A stretch of 64,000 nt of DNA from Diplodia intermedia (Eukaryota > Ascomycota > Dothideomycetes > Botryosphaeriales > Botryosphaeriaceae). The notes below the pieces were generated by a model, which was not told the DNA's origin, searched no databases, and saw only the letters and a program-made list of their open reading frames with translations. The translations under genes and the position numbers were made by a program. The DNA lies in assembly GCA_021495925.1 (NCBI GenBank), contig JAKEKT010000027.1:1-64000 (forward strand). The letters run 5' to 3'. Below, piece after piece: positions 1 through 11,276 of the stretch (its first letter is position 1; every line of letters begins with the position of its first letter).

Positions 1-760
1 TCTACTTTATTTTCTTATAAAATACTAAAAGATTCTAAAAAAACTTATAAAGAATAGCTTAAATAGAAAATAAAAAATACGTTAATTTTAAAATTAATTT
101 CCTCTTAAACGATAGAAGATATTAGAAAAAATTTTATATACTATAAAAACGTAGTATATAAAGTACTTAAGTTAAAAGTTTTACGCTTTTCTATAAAGAA
201 ACGAAGTTAGAATAATTTTTTAAAAAAATTAAGTATTTCGATAAAAATTATTTATCTAAATACTCTACTTTATATTTTATTTCTCTAAATATTCGATTTT
301 TCGTAAATTACGAACTTTACTTTATATAAGGTCTATTATTTATCTAAATATCTAGGTAGGTATTTAGATAAGGGTATAGATATTTTAGAAATTATTTTTA
401 AAAAACTAGGTATTTCGGTAATTTACCAACTATTCTATTATATAGATTTAGAAAAGAGACTAAAAAGAGATAAAAAGAAGTCTAGAATACGCTATTTATT
501 TAAAAAAAACTAGATATTTTAGTAAATATTATTTATTTAAATACTCTACTTTATAATATATTTACTTAAATATCTAGTTTCGCTTATTTTATAATTTATA
601 AGAAAATGCATAAAAAGTTATACTTAAAAGTAGAATATTTAGATAAATTTTATAAAAACTAGATATTTAAATAAGAATATAGATATTTTAGAAATTATTT
701 TTAAAAAACTAGGTATTTAAGTAATTTACTGTGTCTAAATACTAGGCCATAAAAAAATTA
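1..760. repeat. AT-rich, RIP-like repeat relic
   Basis: This stretch is almost entirely A and T, with very few C or G residues and no usable reading frame, and it changes abruptly to ordinary composition near 760. It contains degenerate internal duplications: 361-426 recurs at 664-729 (offset 303) with only about five differences, four of them G versus A; and a segment starting near 247 recurs near 528 (offset 281). Strong AT bias plus diverged internal copies is the usual outcome of repeat-induced point mutation of transposon sequence in Pezizomycotina. The original element cannot be recognised. The relic probably continues beyond the left edge. Confidence 0.75.
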
Positions 761-2270
761 GACGAGGGGTGTCTAAGTATGGGCGCATGCGCCTCGGCCG
801 CTATGTTCTAACTAGTAATTACCCCTATATCACGATCTGCCCCGAGTCATGCTAATAATGTTACGTGTAGACCATGACTCGTTCGTTGCGTAGATAGTTC
901 TTCCACACGGCCTACTCTTTGCAACCCGTACAACCTCTTATTAGCAATCCAACTCTTTACTTTTAGAACCGTGACACCTGTCAGCACCCCTATACTAAAC
1001 TAGCCCCAAAATGGAAAGTGGAAAGTTCGAACTGGGTGAGGCTCCGTATCTACTTAGTATTAGAAATGGCCCTTATGATGTAGGGCGGTAAGGGTTCTGC
1101 CACTAATGAAATAGAAATAGTGCCGTGCGAGATCTTAGAGTTTAATTGGTGGCAGAACAGCTTACCGCCTACACAATCCCTGGTGCCAAGTGGACGAATC
1201 TCGTGAGTCTTTGTGTTTTTTAAGGATAGAAAACATGGCTATAAAGGGCGGAAAAGGCTTTTGGCATGGACCTCCGTGGAATTAGACGAGTGAAAGCACA
1301 GAGTGCGCACAGGTGGGCGGCCCGTCGTTAGTGGAGCGGGCCTTAGGACTCGACACGCGGTCTGCATCAGCGGCCGGAGGCAATCGGGCACGGACAGCAT
1401 GTTCACACGTTTTAGCGGTGCTGGGACCAGGAACAGCGGTTGGAAGACAGGCGACGAAAGTGGGCGGCGCGTGTTTCGGAAAGGTTGGCCCATGTGGCGC
1501 ATGCTCGCGGCGAATGGGCACCACCGGCGCGGCAAGGGGGCGGCGGCGGCGTAGCGAGTAGGCGATAGGCGGCGGGGGAAGAGGCCGAGAGCGTGCATGA
1601 AGAAGCGACGGCTCAACGTATATGAGGATGTACGGCGGCTTGGCGGGCGGTGGGGTGGCGGGCGGCGAGTCGCGGGCGCACAGGTGCACGCTGGCGGGCG
1701 GGCGGCGGCGCCGGTTGCAGGCTGGGGAGCATCTGTAGCTCGTGCCATTCGGGCATGGTGCCTGTCATTCAGCCGCTCAGAGCGATCAATTGCGGGCTAG
1801 CGCAGGGGCCTCGCACGCGTCCCTGGCAGCGCGACGACGAGAGATTGCAAGGCAGCGGAATTTTGATCACCTCTCCAGCCGGCCCCTGGCCCGGCCGACT
1901 CGCTGCGCGCGGTCCTTGAAACCGCCTGCGCCCGCTGCGCTGTTCGCCGTCCTCCCCCCCCGAGCCCCAAGCCCCAAGCCCACCTCTCGAAGCCGGAGCA
2001 AGAACGCCTTCGACCTGCCATCTAGCCCAGCCGCCGCCGCGCTACCGCCTGCCACAACCACCGGCGCAGTCGAGACCCAAGCCGCAATTGCCCGCTTTGC
2101 GTTTTATCAACCCGCCCTTGCGCCTTCGGCCGCCGCGACTGTCCTCGTCCAGCGTCGTCCGCCAATTTCCAGCGCGCTGCACAGCCTCTTGTCGCAGATT
2201 GGCAGCGTCCCCGTCTGCCTTTTCCGCCCGTGGAACCGCGAGCAGCGCCGTCGCTCTCCGCCAGCTCGCA
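761..2270. other. gene-free transition zone and 5' region of the 2271 gene
   Basis: Composition rises from the AT-rich relic to GC-rich DNA across this stretch. Overlapping open frames on both strands around 1240-2270 are low-complexity Pro/Ala/Arg translations typical of GC-rich noncoding DNA, and none resembles a protein family. A perfect 9-base inverted repeat (843-851 with 873-881, 21-base loop) places two TGACTC cores head to head. The last few hundred bases presumably hold the promoter and leader of the next gene. Confidence 0.5.
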
Positions 2271-2879
2271 ATGTCTCCCCAGGACGAGAAGACGACGTTC
2301 GGCGTCACCATCACCCGTCCTCTGACACCCGAGTCGGAGTCGCTGCACCAGCCGCCCAATGTGCCCTCGGCGGCCGAGCCCGCGCTCAGGAGCCCGCCGT
2401 CGACCGACAGCCACCTCTCTGCCGGCGCCGCGCTGGCCTCGCCCACCTACCGCACCAATGACCCCTTCAGCCCATTCTACCAGCACCCGGAGAGCCGCTC
2501 GCACCTCGAGGTCGACCGCAGCAAGAACGATCTCGAGTCCGGCCTGCTCAACGTCGCCCCGCCCAATGGCGTGCCTCTGTCGGCCGCGACGACGCAGACG
2601 CAGCCCAAGGTCAGCATCGACGGCCGCGTCAAGGAGTGCACCGTCTGGCCCACCAAGCAGACGTTGCAGCACAAGGCGCGGGCGGCCAAGGCCCAGCGCC
2701 GGACCTGCCAGTGTTGGGGCCGCCTGACCAAGAAGCAGAAGATCATGGTCGAGGTGCTGATCGGCTTGACCGTCGTCGCGCTTGCCGTCGGCCTGAGCGT
2801 GGGCATCTCGCGCGCTGTCGGCGGAGGCGTCTGGGCCGGCACCGGGCAGAGCCACACCATTCCTAAGGACGGTTCATGA
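2271..2879 (+). CDS. small single-pass membrane protein, unknown function
   Basis: The 202-residue product is intronless. I start it at ATG 2271 (MSPQDEKTTFG...), because the open frame upstream reads as Arg/Ser/Ala-rich low-complexity sequence. The first 150 residues are polar and probably disordered, rich in Ser, Pro and Thr, with a motif TNDPFSPFYQHPESR near residue 62 that has the look of a conserved linear element. A basic stretch (around residues 130-157, including KAQRR and TKKQK) leads into one strong hydrophobic segment at about 160-181, followed by a short tail with no further helix. The positive charges before the helix suggest the long N-terminal part is cytosolic. No enzymatic domain is visible. 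From memory, similar short one-helix proteins occur in other filamentous ascomycetes, but I cannot give it a name. It stands alone, with gene-free DNA on both sides. Confidence 0.72.
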   Translation: MSPQDEKTTFGVTITRPLTPESESLHQPPNVPSAAEPALRSPPSTDSHLSAGAALASPTYRTNDPFSPFYQHPESRSHLEVDRSKNDLESGLLNVAPPNGVPLSAATTQTQPKVSIDGRVKECTVWPTKQTLQHKARAAKAQRRTCQCWGRLTKKQKIMVEVLIGLTVVALAVGLSVGISRAVGGGVWAGTGQSHTIPKDGS

Positions 2880-4105
2880 AGCATCAACCGAGACGAACTG
2901 GTGAGCAGCCCGCCCGCCCGCCCGCGCGCGCCGACACGCGTTGCTGACCACCGCAGCGCTGCTCCTCTACCCTCCCGATCCTGCCATTTCTCCAGCTTTG
3001 CTCTCGATCTTCAACGCGCAGCCATCAGCACGCCCCTCCCCGACACGGGCTCCCTCGCGCCTCCAGCTCTCGGCACCGACGCACTGGATGACCTCATCCC
3101 ACCCACCCGCATCGTCTCAGGCCGCCCGGCCTGTCGTCCGTTGCCGTGCCTTGCGCTTCTTCCAACTTTCCTTTGCTGTTAGTCTTGCTTACCGTCTCTA
3201 CTTTTTATAGAAGACTCCGTTTGGCGTTGGCAGGCGTTTATTCTTCGGGTGCGCTCTCGCAGCGAGGGAAGTCTTGCAGGCGTTAGTAATGGTTGGCGTG
3301 GACTGTACTGGAAGCACGAGCAAAAGACGCGGTACATATACCCAGAGGATCCTTGGGCCCAATAAGGATTGTAAATTTCAGCCACAACCGGCTCTCTCCC
3401 TTTCTTCTCCTTTGTCCCTCTCTCTGCACCGCACCGGGCCAGGCGGTGCACGGCACTAGCCTGTCAACCACCATACTGGGCCGGCGGGTTTGCTTGGCCT
3501 GCGCTGGGAGACGGGCGGCCTTTTCTTCATATACTTTCTGCCGCACTTGACCAGCCGGTGCGCAGGGGCGCAACGCGTTGGGCCACTTTCTTTGGCTGCA
3601 CCGTAAATATTTCAATTGCTCACGATCCATTTGGCCGCCACTACCGACCTGTCCGTGATAGTGTCGACTTCATCTGATGACGGCGGCGGCGACGCATTGC
3701 TGACGAGCACACGGCACGAGCAACGGGCGACGCGACGACTCGGCGACTGAGCTTACAGGCGGCAAGTAGCAGGGGAGGGAGGGGGTGCTGGCAAGGCTGA
3801 AACGCAACGGAAGTCAAGAATAGCGCTACGTCACGGGTTAAGCGCTCGCACCCCGGCCTTGGGCGGCCGACAACCATACGTTTCGCGGCAATACAAACGA
3901 CAGCAGACAGCGCCCACGTGGGGCTGGCAGAGCGCGTCGAGCTTGGCGCGCGGTTGGCGGGTGTGGTGGATAGATATGTATCTCTCACGCGTCAACACCA
4001 TCGCAAACCCTCCGCCTCTTTTCCATCTCCTTCGTTTTCATCCAACCTGTTCTCCCCGTCCCTGTGTTGTCGCCGGCTCGCCTCGTACAGGAACATTGCT
4101 TGATC
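2880..4105 (+). other. gene-free stretch, promoter of the CAP gene
   Basis: This stretch holds no convincing gene. Several short frames on both strands lack recognisable content or continuity. It should contain the 3' untranslated region of the 2271 gene and the promoter of the CAP-protein gene that starts at 4106. The pyrimidine-rich tract at about 4005-4075 just ahead of that gene is typical of fungal promoters near transcription start sites. Confidence 0.5.
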
Positions 4106-4917
4106 ATGGTCTGGTTTTGGCTCAAGCTGCTGATTTTCTCAACATTTCTCGCACGCCCCACAGAATCAACAACAACTCTACGGCATACGTCGACAATCAC
4201 CATCGTGCAAACCATCTACTCTTCGGGCCGCGTCGCCGCAGCCGCGACGGCGACCGCATCAGCTACGACTGACGAGCACTCCTACACGGATGACGCCGTT
4301 TTCAACAACACTGTGCTGAACATTTCCAACACTGTGCGCCAGAACTACAACGCCAGCGCGCTACTGTGGAACGAAACGCTCGCAGGCTACGCGCAGGCCT
4401 GGTCCGAGGGCTGCCGGTTCGAACACTCGGTGTGCTGTCTCGCCTCCCTCATCAAGTGTACACAGACTGACGCAGCCGAACCCAGAATGGGCCGTACGGC
4501 GAGAATCTTGCGGCAACCTACCCCTCGGCTTCGGACGCCATCACCGCCTGGGCCAATGAGTCACAACATTTCAGCTTCGCGGACCCGGGCTTCACCGAAG
4601 GCACAGGCCACTTCTCTCAGATGGTGTGGAAAGGTACGGCGGCGATGGGGTGCGGAAGGACCAACTGCGGCAGTTCACGTGAGGGAGGGGACGGTGACGA
4701 TGCTAACGGCTGGTATGTCGTGTGTAGCTACTGGCCCAGAGGGAATGTGCTCGGCCAGTTTGCTGCAAACGTCGACACGGCGGTGGACGGGAGTGGAAGT
4801 GCTTGGGACGAAGAGGGCATGATAGCGAAGAGCAAGAGCGACGTGGCCAGGAATGCCGTGTGGAGGGGGTTGTTGAGTGTGCAGATGCTGGCGTTGGCCA
4901 GCTGGGCTCTGGCATGA
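4106..4917 (+). CDS. secreted or GPI-anchored CAP/SCP (PR-1-like) protein
   Basis: There are two exons, 4106-4429 and 4486-4917, with a 56-nt phase-0 intron (GT at 4430, CAG ending 4485); together they give 251 residues. The start ATG 4106 opens a hydrophobic signal peptide (MVWFWLKLLIFSTFLA). The CAP domain covers roughly residues 60-220. It shows the conserved His in CRFEHS, the GENLA motif directly after the splice junction, the CAP1 signature GHFSQMVWKGT, and the CAP2 signature (WYVVCSYWPRGN). These are the residues that form the CAP cavity. Fungal members such as the yeast Pry proteins bind sterols and fatty acids outside the cell. The last 16 or so residues are hydrophobic (LLSVQMLALASWALA), as in a GPI-attachment signal, so the protein may be wall- or membrane-anchored rather than free. 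The fold is certain; the ligand and role are not. Confidence 0.9.
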
Positions 4918-5983
4918 GACGCGAAAGCAGTGTGCTTGCTGGAGCATGGCGAGGGCGTTCAGTTGATTCCCGAAAAGCGCTGGTATTTATCGCCGGCGGG
5001 CAGCCGCAAGCGAAGCACGGGCGGACGTCGACAATGGTATTTGGATCAGCAACGTGGATGGCTGACATGCGAGTCCGACTCCGGAGGATGCAGGGCGGGG
5101 CGGGATCAGCCGAACAGTGGTGATGGTCTTGCCGCTTGGAGTTTCGGGACGAGCATTTACGCGACCAAGCAACAAGGCGGCGGGAGAGTGGGCCGCGGCG
5201 GGGCGCTCGGGCTCGAGCCAGCAGGCAGGATGACGTCCGACTGGAGGGTGCGACGTCGCGAGCATGGCAGGCGGGAGGCTTTTCGGGTGGTGTTTGCCAA
5301 GGACGACGGCGGCGGGCCGATGTTGTTGGTAGGGCGGGCCGCCATCTTTCCGCCGCACGTCATCCGTCCCTCGTCCTCGCCTCCCGTCCTCGTGCCTGTC
5401 GCCCGCGCATCGGCGGCCGGGCCGGACTGCTTGGCCCGATGCCGCTCCCAAAGCCATGCTCTTGGCCATGATTCACAGCCAAGCTTACCTGAGCGCGCAA
5501 CATCCAGACCTCGTCGCCCGCTCTCTGCCTGTGCCCCTCCTCGCACAAGGTCTTCGTGCTCGTTGCCTGTCCGCGAAGTCGCCGTTGCTTGGCCGAGCTT
5601 TCGGACCATCTCCAAGCCAAGACATCCCTCTAGCCTCAGCCCGTCCTGCTTGGGTATTCGCTGCTCGTCTGGGCAATGACGCCGCCGCCAGATGGAGATA
5701 ACACCATGTTGGCCGGTTCCTGCAGCGTTCGTCCGAGAAAAACCGTGATCATCGTCGTTCAGCGCCTTTCCGTCGAACCCACCCTTCTAGGCTGGTGCAA
5801 TCTGCAGACTGGACCCAGCCGCACCCAGAGTGGCTCGCCGTCACTGGGAGCCCGCCGATGCCGCCCGTTGTGCTATCCACCCGCCCTCAGCTAGCGGGTA
5901 TAAATGTTGCGTTGCTGGACAGGACAGCAGCCTTCTCTATCACCACTCATCCGGCACTCTTTGGCCCGCGGCTCTCCGACAGT
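4918..5983 (+). other. gene-free stretch, promoter of the GMC oxidoreductase gene
   Basis: I see no gene here. The overlapping frames on both strands are GC-driven and mutually incompatible. The 3' end of the CAP gene and the promoter of the oxidoreductase must lie here; the only clear element is the TATA box at 5899. Confidence 0.5.
5899..5905 (+). promoter_or_regulatory. TATA box of the GMC oxidoreductase gene
   Basis: TATAAAT lies 79 bases before the start codon at 5984. It is the clearest TATA element I noticed in the window and fits an inducible gene for an extracellular enzyme. The assignment rests on sequence and position only. Confidence 0.5.
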
Positions 5984-7855
5984 ATGCGCTGCTTCCTCAC
6001 CTCTTCCCTTGTCTCCCTGGCAACAGCCAGTCCTTTGGCAGCTAGAGCCTACGACTACATCGTGGTCGGAGGTGGTGCCGGAGGGCTCGTCGTGGCCAAC
6101 CGTCTGTCAGAAACGAACGCTTCAGTGCTTGTCATCGAGGCCGGCGGTTCAGCCTATGAAAATCCAAATGTGACGGCACCAGATGGATATGGCCTGGCGC
6201 TAAACACCGCGCTCGACTGGTCTTACCCATCCGTGACCCAGAGAGGTGGCTCCGCCCATGCCATGCATGCCGGAAAAGCACTCGGCGGGTCCACTGCAAT
6301 CAACGGTAAAATCCCCAACGGCTTCGAAGTCTTCCCCCAGCTAATCCGGCAACAAGGCATGTCGTTCACGCGCGCTGCAGCCTCCCAGATCGATGCTTGG
6401 GAGCAGATTGGCAACAACGGATGGAACTGGCAGAGCCTCTGGAAGTACTACCTCAAAAGTGAGCAGTATCAGGTCCCCGGCTCCGAGCAGCTTCGCGGTG
6501 GGGCTGCATACGAGCCTTCTTACCATGGAAACGGCGGTAACTTGAAGGTCGGCTATCCCAAGGGCCAGATTATCGACGATTTCCTCGCGCCCCTGAACGC
6601 GTCTTACCAGGAGCTCGGGATTCCCTACTCGCCAGATGTTAGCGGAGGCGACATGCGTGGCTTCAACGTCTTCCCCATGATGATCAACGTCGCGGATAAC
6701 ATCCGTTCTGACGCGGCCCGTGCCTACTATTTCCCTTTCCAATCGAGACCAAACCTGGCCGTCTTGTACAACACCTCTGTCACTCGCCTCGTCTGGGGTA
6801 ATGATGATAGCAATGGCAACGCCGTTGCGTCTGGTGTTGAGGCCGTTGGCGTGGATGGCACGGCCTTGACCCTCACCGCGAACAGGGAGGTTGTTGTCGC
6901 TGCCGGAGCCCTGAAGACCCCCGCTATCCTCGAGCTTTCGGGAGTTGGCAGCCCCGAGTAAGTCGTTGACTGCGCCCCCCTTCTCTTTGACCCGTGCAAC
7001 TGACCGCTCCGTAGTGTCCTCTCCCAAGCCAACGTGACGGCCAAGGTTCCCTTACCGGGCGTCGGCGAGAATCTCATCGACCAAGTCAACAACGGCATTT
7101 ACTATGCCACCCCAAACAACAAGACCTACAAAGGCCTCGCCAACTACTTGTCTTACCCGAACGTGACGGACATATATGGTGCCGAAACCGCCACGAGCCT
7201 TGCATCGTCGGTGCGCAGCGCCCTGCCAACCTGGGCAGCTCAAATCGCAGCGCAGAACAACAACGCCACCAATGCTTCGACCATTCTCTCGCTGCTCGAG
7301 GTTCAACATTCGCTCCTGTTCGATGCCCAGGTCCCCATTGCCGAAATCCTTCACGTTCCGGCCGAGCATTTTGGTTCGGAGTTCTGGGGCACGCTCCCTT
7401 TCTCTCGAGGAAACATTCACATTGTCTCTCCCGACCCCAATACACCCGCTACCATCAACCCGCAATACATGAAGTTTGACTTCGATCTCGATGTCCAGGT
7501 CGGCATCTCCAAATTTTTCCGCAAGTTGTTTGCCACTGATGACCTTGCACGGCTCGCGGGCGAGGAGATTCAGCCGGGTATCGCGACCGTTGCTGAGGGC
7601 GCCGAGGACGAGGAGTGGGCTGCCTGGATCCTGCAGAGCTGGCGGCCTAACTACCACGTTCTGGGCACCGCCATCATGATGCCGCGCGAGATGGGCGGAG
7701 TTGTCAGCGACCGATTGAAGGTTTACGGCACAAAGAATGTGAGAGTGGTCGATGGCAGTATTCTGCCTTTCCAAGTTTGTGGACACCTCACCAGTACCAT
7801 CTACGCTGTCGCTGAGCGTGCCAGCGACCTCATAAAGGAAGACGCCGGCTTTTAA
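5984..7855 (+). CDS. secreted GMC-family FAD oxidoreductase
   Basis: Two exons, 5984-6957 and 7015-7855, are separated by a 57-nt intron (GTAAGT..TAG, phase 2) and give 604 residues, the usual length of the family. Residues 1-22 form a signal peptide. The FAD-binding GGGAGG motif follows at 29-34. GMC signature 1 is seen as LGGSTAINGK, and signature 2 as GALKTPAILELSGVG just before the splice site. The C-terminal domain carries His539 (in NYHVLGT) and His582 (in QVCGHLTST), the expected positions of the catalytic His pair. The enzyme should oxidise an alcohol or sugar outside the cell, with oxygen or a quinone as acceptor. Glucose oxidase, aryl-alcohol oxidase and glucose dehydrogenase belong to this superfamily and cannot be told apart here. 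Several Asn-x-Ser/Thr sites fit secretion. Confidence 0.93.
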
Positions 7856-8348
7856 TGAGGTACCTTGGTCTCTGATAACGAACCATGTTGAATACCTTGG
7901 CGTCATGCATAACCGTGGCTGATGTAGAACCCGGTGTTGGATTTGGGCGCTGATAATATAGACTGATCTGGGCGTAGGTAGAAGAGTAAAAAGTATTCCA
8001 TAGATATCAGCTGTTAGTCGAGTATATAGACTACCTGAGACCGTAGAATGAAGTCTTTCTCAAGTATATACCTGCCAGCGCTTTTCAGTCATTTAAGGGG
8101 GCCATCAACGCTACAACAATAGCCATAGGTGAACGTCCGAACCACCCTTCGAGATAATCCTTTTTCGGGGCGCAACAATGGAGCGGGATGTTACCTAGCT
8201 TCGGTAGAAAGCTATAACGCCTGACTTCGGTCGAGTATCTCGAACATCATGGTCAGGATCGTGCTCGTAGAGAACTGTTCATAAAGGGCGTCGTGAGCGG
8301 AATGCCTAGAATAACGCTAAGGGAACCAGGATACAAGATTAGCGTCGA
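7856..8348. other. convergent intergenic stretch
   Basis: This region lies between the 3' ends of the GMC oxidoreductase gene (plus) and MSH4 (minus). It is less GC-rich than the flanking genes, as fungal 3' untranslated regions usually are. No gene or RNA was recognised. Confidence 0.6.
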
Positions 8349-11276
8349 CTATTCGGAACCAGCAGTCGTCGATGAGTGACCACTTGAAATTGCGATAGTA
8401 TCGTCTGGGTCCTTGCCAGTGCACGCCTTGTGACTCGCAGCAATAGGCGTATCTTTACAGGACGCAATGGGGCCTGATTCATCGACACGCCTGTCTTCGC
8501 CGTCTGCGGCCACTTCTGCCTCTGTAGTAGCAGCATCGATTGCCGACATTCTGATGACGAACTCCCGCTGCAATTCCTTCAGCCAGTTCCCCAACGTTCT
8601 CCCTTCCATGGCGCCGCTCTGGGCTTGCAAGAGATGTTCCTTTAGAGTGAGTAGCAGCCTTCGACGGCGCTCGCGAACCACAGTTGCCGATGCCGTTTCT
8701 TGGCTTTGGAGTCGTCGTTTCAGCTTTGTGGAGACTTTGCCCGCCCGTTCGAGGACTTTGGAAGGGAGGGGCACGACCCGCGCAAGAGCAAGGCCATAGT
8801 GCTGTTCTCCAACGGGACCTTCGGCGATCTTGTAGAGCATGTTCATCATACCCTCCTCGACATTTGTATCTACGGCAAGGTGCAGGTTCACAACGCCACT
8901 TCTTTCGCCCATGATCTTGGCAAGCTCTCGGAAATGCGTGGCGAACCAGATGAAGGCGCGACTGTCGACGAGAGCTTCGGCGATTGCAAGGGCGATAGCA
9001 AGTCCGTCACGAGTGCTGGTTCCACGGCCTAGTTCGTCAATTATGGCTATACTGTCCTTGCTGATGTTCCGCAGGATGAAGGCTGCCTCTCTCATCTCAG
9101 CGGCAAAGGTGGAAACATTGGCTTCGATACTGTCGTCAAGCGAGACTCTGGCAAACAGCTGCCGTCGTATGGGCATGGATGCGTATTGCGCGGGAACAAA
9201 CATCCCAATCTGTGTCATAACAGCCATCAGAGCAACAGCCCTGATGTACGTGCTTTTGCCGCTCATATTGCAGCCGGTGATGACTTGGAATCGCTTTTGT
9301 TGCGTGGCATAAAAGTCATTTGGGACGAACTTTGACGGTTGCATACTCTCTCGAATCGGGTGACGGCCCGCCTTGATGGCAAGAGTGCTGGTCAAGGCTG
9401 GGCGGGTGTACTCTTGGCTCGTGACGAGGTGCGCGAATGCCGATATCATGTCTAGCATAGCGATGCTTTCGCCAACGCGGTAGAGCGTAGCCACGTATCC
9501 CCGGATTTCGACGATCAAATCCTGAATGGATCTATTGCTCAAGCAAACCACCTCATTGTGCGCATCGACAATCTTCTGGTTCCGCTTCATGAGGTCGATA
9601 GTCTGACACTCGATGGTGCCCCTTTTCTTGTGCACGTTGGTAAATACGGACGGTAAAACGCGGTCCTCCAGATCCGCAGCGCTGAGCTGGATGTAGAATT
9701 GGCGTGCCGGGTCAAACTTGATAGTCAGGCCAAGACCGTGTGATTCTCAAGTAAAAGTTAGCGCGTGATATAGGTCAGTTCAAGAGGTCTCACCGCCAAG
9801 CTCATTGATTAGTTGATATACATCCTCGGTGGCTTCTCTGTATGCTTGGCGAGCTACGTCGAGGAGGCCACTGACCCCAGCCTACTTGACGTTAGGTTTC
9901 CCCGCAGAGCCTTGGGGAATCGACGAAGCCAACCTTTACCGCATAAGTATGCTGGTTCCTCAAATCCAACGGCCTCTTGGCAAATACGGTATCTTCATTG
10001 ATCACGGAATCGACCAACCCTTGGACCGGGTCGATGAGGTCGGGATGGCAGAACTGAAAGCGTCAGCATGGGAATTCGAACTTGGGATCTGGATCTGGAT
10101 CCTCACCGCTTGGATTTCGCAGAGCATGGCGCTTCTGGCTCCGGTTAGTGCTTCGTAGATGGGTCGGATCGATATGACGAATTGCTTGAGCATGATGATA
10201 TGATTGATCGCTTGCTCCATGGTTTGTACCGAAGGCTTCGTAGGAACCAGAATAAGCTGAGCGAGCGAGTGAGTACAGGCCACGTATTCAAGGAGAGGGC
10301 ACAAACCGCAGACAAGATCCTGTCAACATCTAGGAATCCTTTCAGTGCTGGTGACTGTCAACTCGTGTCACTCCCCTAGGGGGTCCATGGAGACGCGCCT
10401 TGCCTCACGGCGAAGAAGAGATCTTCCTTGCTGGACATCTCCTCCAACGCATCATATCGATGCTTTAGCGTATCCTCGTTTGTGAGCGGCTGGAGTATGT
10501 TGCTGCGCAGCAGCCTCGCGCCCATCGGAGTCAACGTTTCGTTCAACAAACCAAACAAGCAGTGCCGAGACTTTGGATTCTCAAGGTTCTGGATGAGCTC
10601 TAGGGCACGAATGCTAGGCATGTCCATCATCATAGACCCCTCTGAGGGCTCGTACTTGATTTTCAGAGAATGGGGTGGGAAAGTCACGCCGTGGCTCAGC
10701 TCGACATACTTCATGACCTGCGTCCATTAGCGCGAGATGACGGCCTCCAGCAGACGAAAGGTGTACGGCAGCAAAACAGCAGACACAGAAGTAGTTGCCC
10801 TCAAGCGACAGCTTGATGGCCTCGACATTGTCCGCGAAGGCTAGTTGCTGGATGTACTCGGTTCCGGCTGTCTCGGCCCAGTACCTGCGGTCAACTAGGG
10901 TGACCCTGCTGTCGATGTCCTGCAGGTTCTCCTCGATGATGGAAAAGAGCTTGGACTTAGGATGGGCAGCGGTGGAAACGATGAGGATCTCGCTGGGCGC
11001 GTAGACTTGCAGCTTGTGGATGGTGCGCACGTAGGTTTGGCTGTCGGAGATCTGGCATAGCACTGCTTGGACCGCGTCAAGGTTCACGATGGCGAGGCCG
11101 ACGGTGGGAGAAATGCCGCGAGACTCGCTGACCGCGCACACGACGTGCTGGGCTCCGATTCCAGCGCCGCTGGTTGCTGCTGTGGTCGGCCGCCCTGTGG
11201 CCGGCCTCCGCGGAACGCGCTGGCCGGTGCGTGAGCGCGAGGTTGCAGTGAATGTTGCAGACGCATGCGTCGCCAT
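8349..11276 (-). CDS. MSH4: meiotic MutS homologue MSH4
   Basis: Seven exons (minus strand): 11276-10767, 10717-10409, 10354-10307, 10256-10107, 10053-9934, 9881-9794 and 9745-8349, giving about 873 residues. Introns are 48-54 nt. Two junctions are uncertain: exon 2/3, and the exon 5 end (9934 or 9940). The domain order is MutS-like: connector and lever parts, then the ATPase with Walker A TGCNMSGKST at about 565-574, a Walker B with DELGRGTS near 645, and a conserved His in ATHFRELAKI. There is no N-terminal mismatch-binding domain with the Phe-x-Glu motif, which separates MSH4 from the repair MutS proteins. MSH4 works with MSH5 as a sliding clamp that stabilises meiotic recombination intermediates and promotes crossovers. 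The match of sequence such as LDLRNQHTYAVK to MSH4 is strong. The acidic/Ser-rich tail after about residue 800 is variable. Confidence 0.93.

Noticed and set aside
783..792. gcgcatgcgc palindrome as an origin or attachment site
   Set aside because: Ten-base palindrome is short and unsupported by any neighbouring element.
1239..2061. Long open frames on both strands (up to 169 codons)
   Set aside because: Overlapping, low-complexity Arg/Pro/Ala translations in GC-rich DNA; no splice partners or family features.
4930..5679. Open frame of 249 codons on the plus strand
   Set aside because: Begins inside the 3' region of the CAP gene and has competing minus-strand frames of similar length; composition is that of GC bias.
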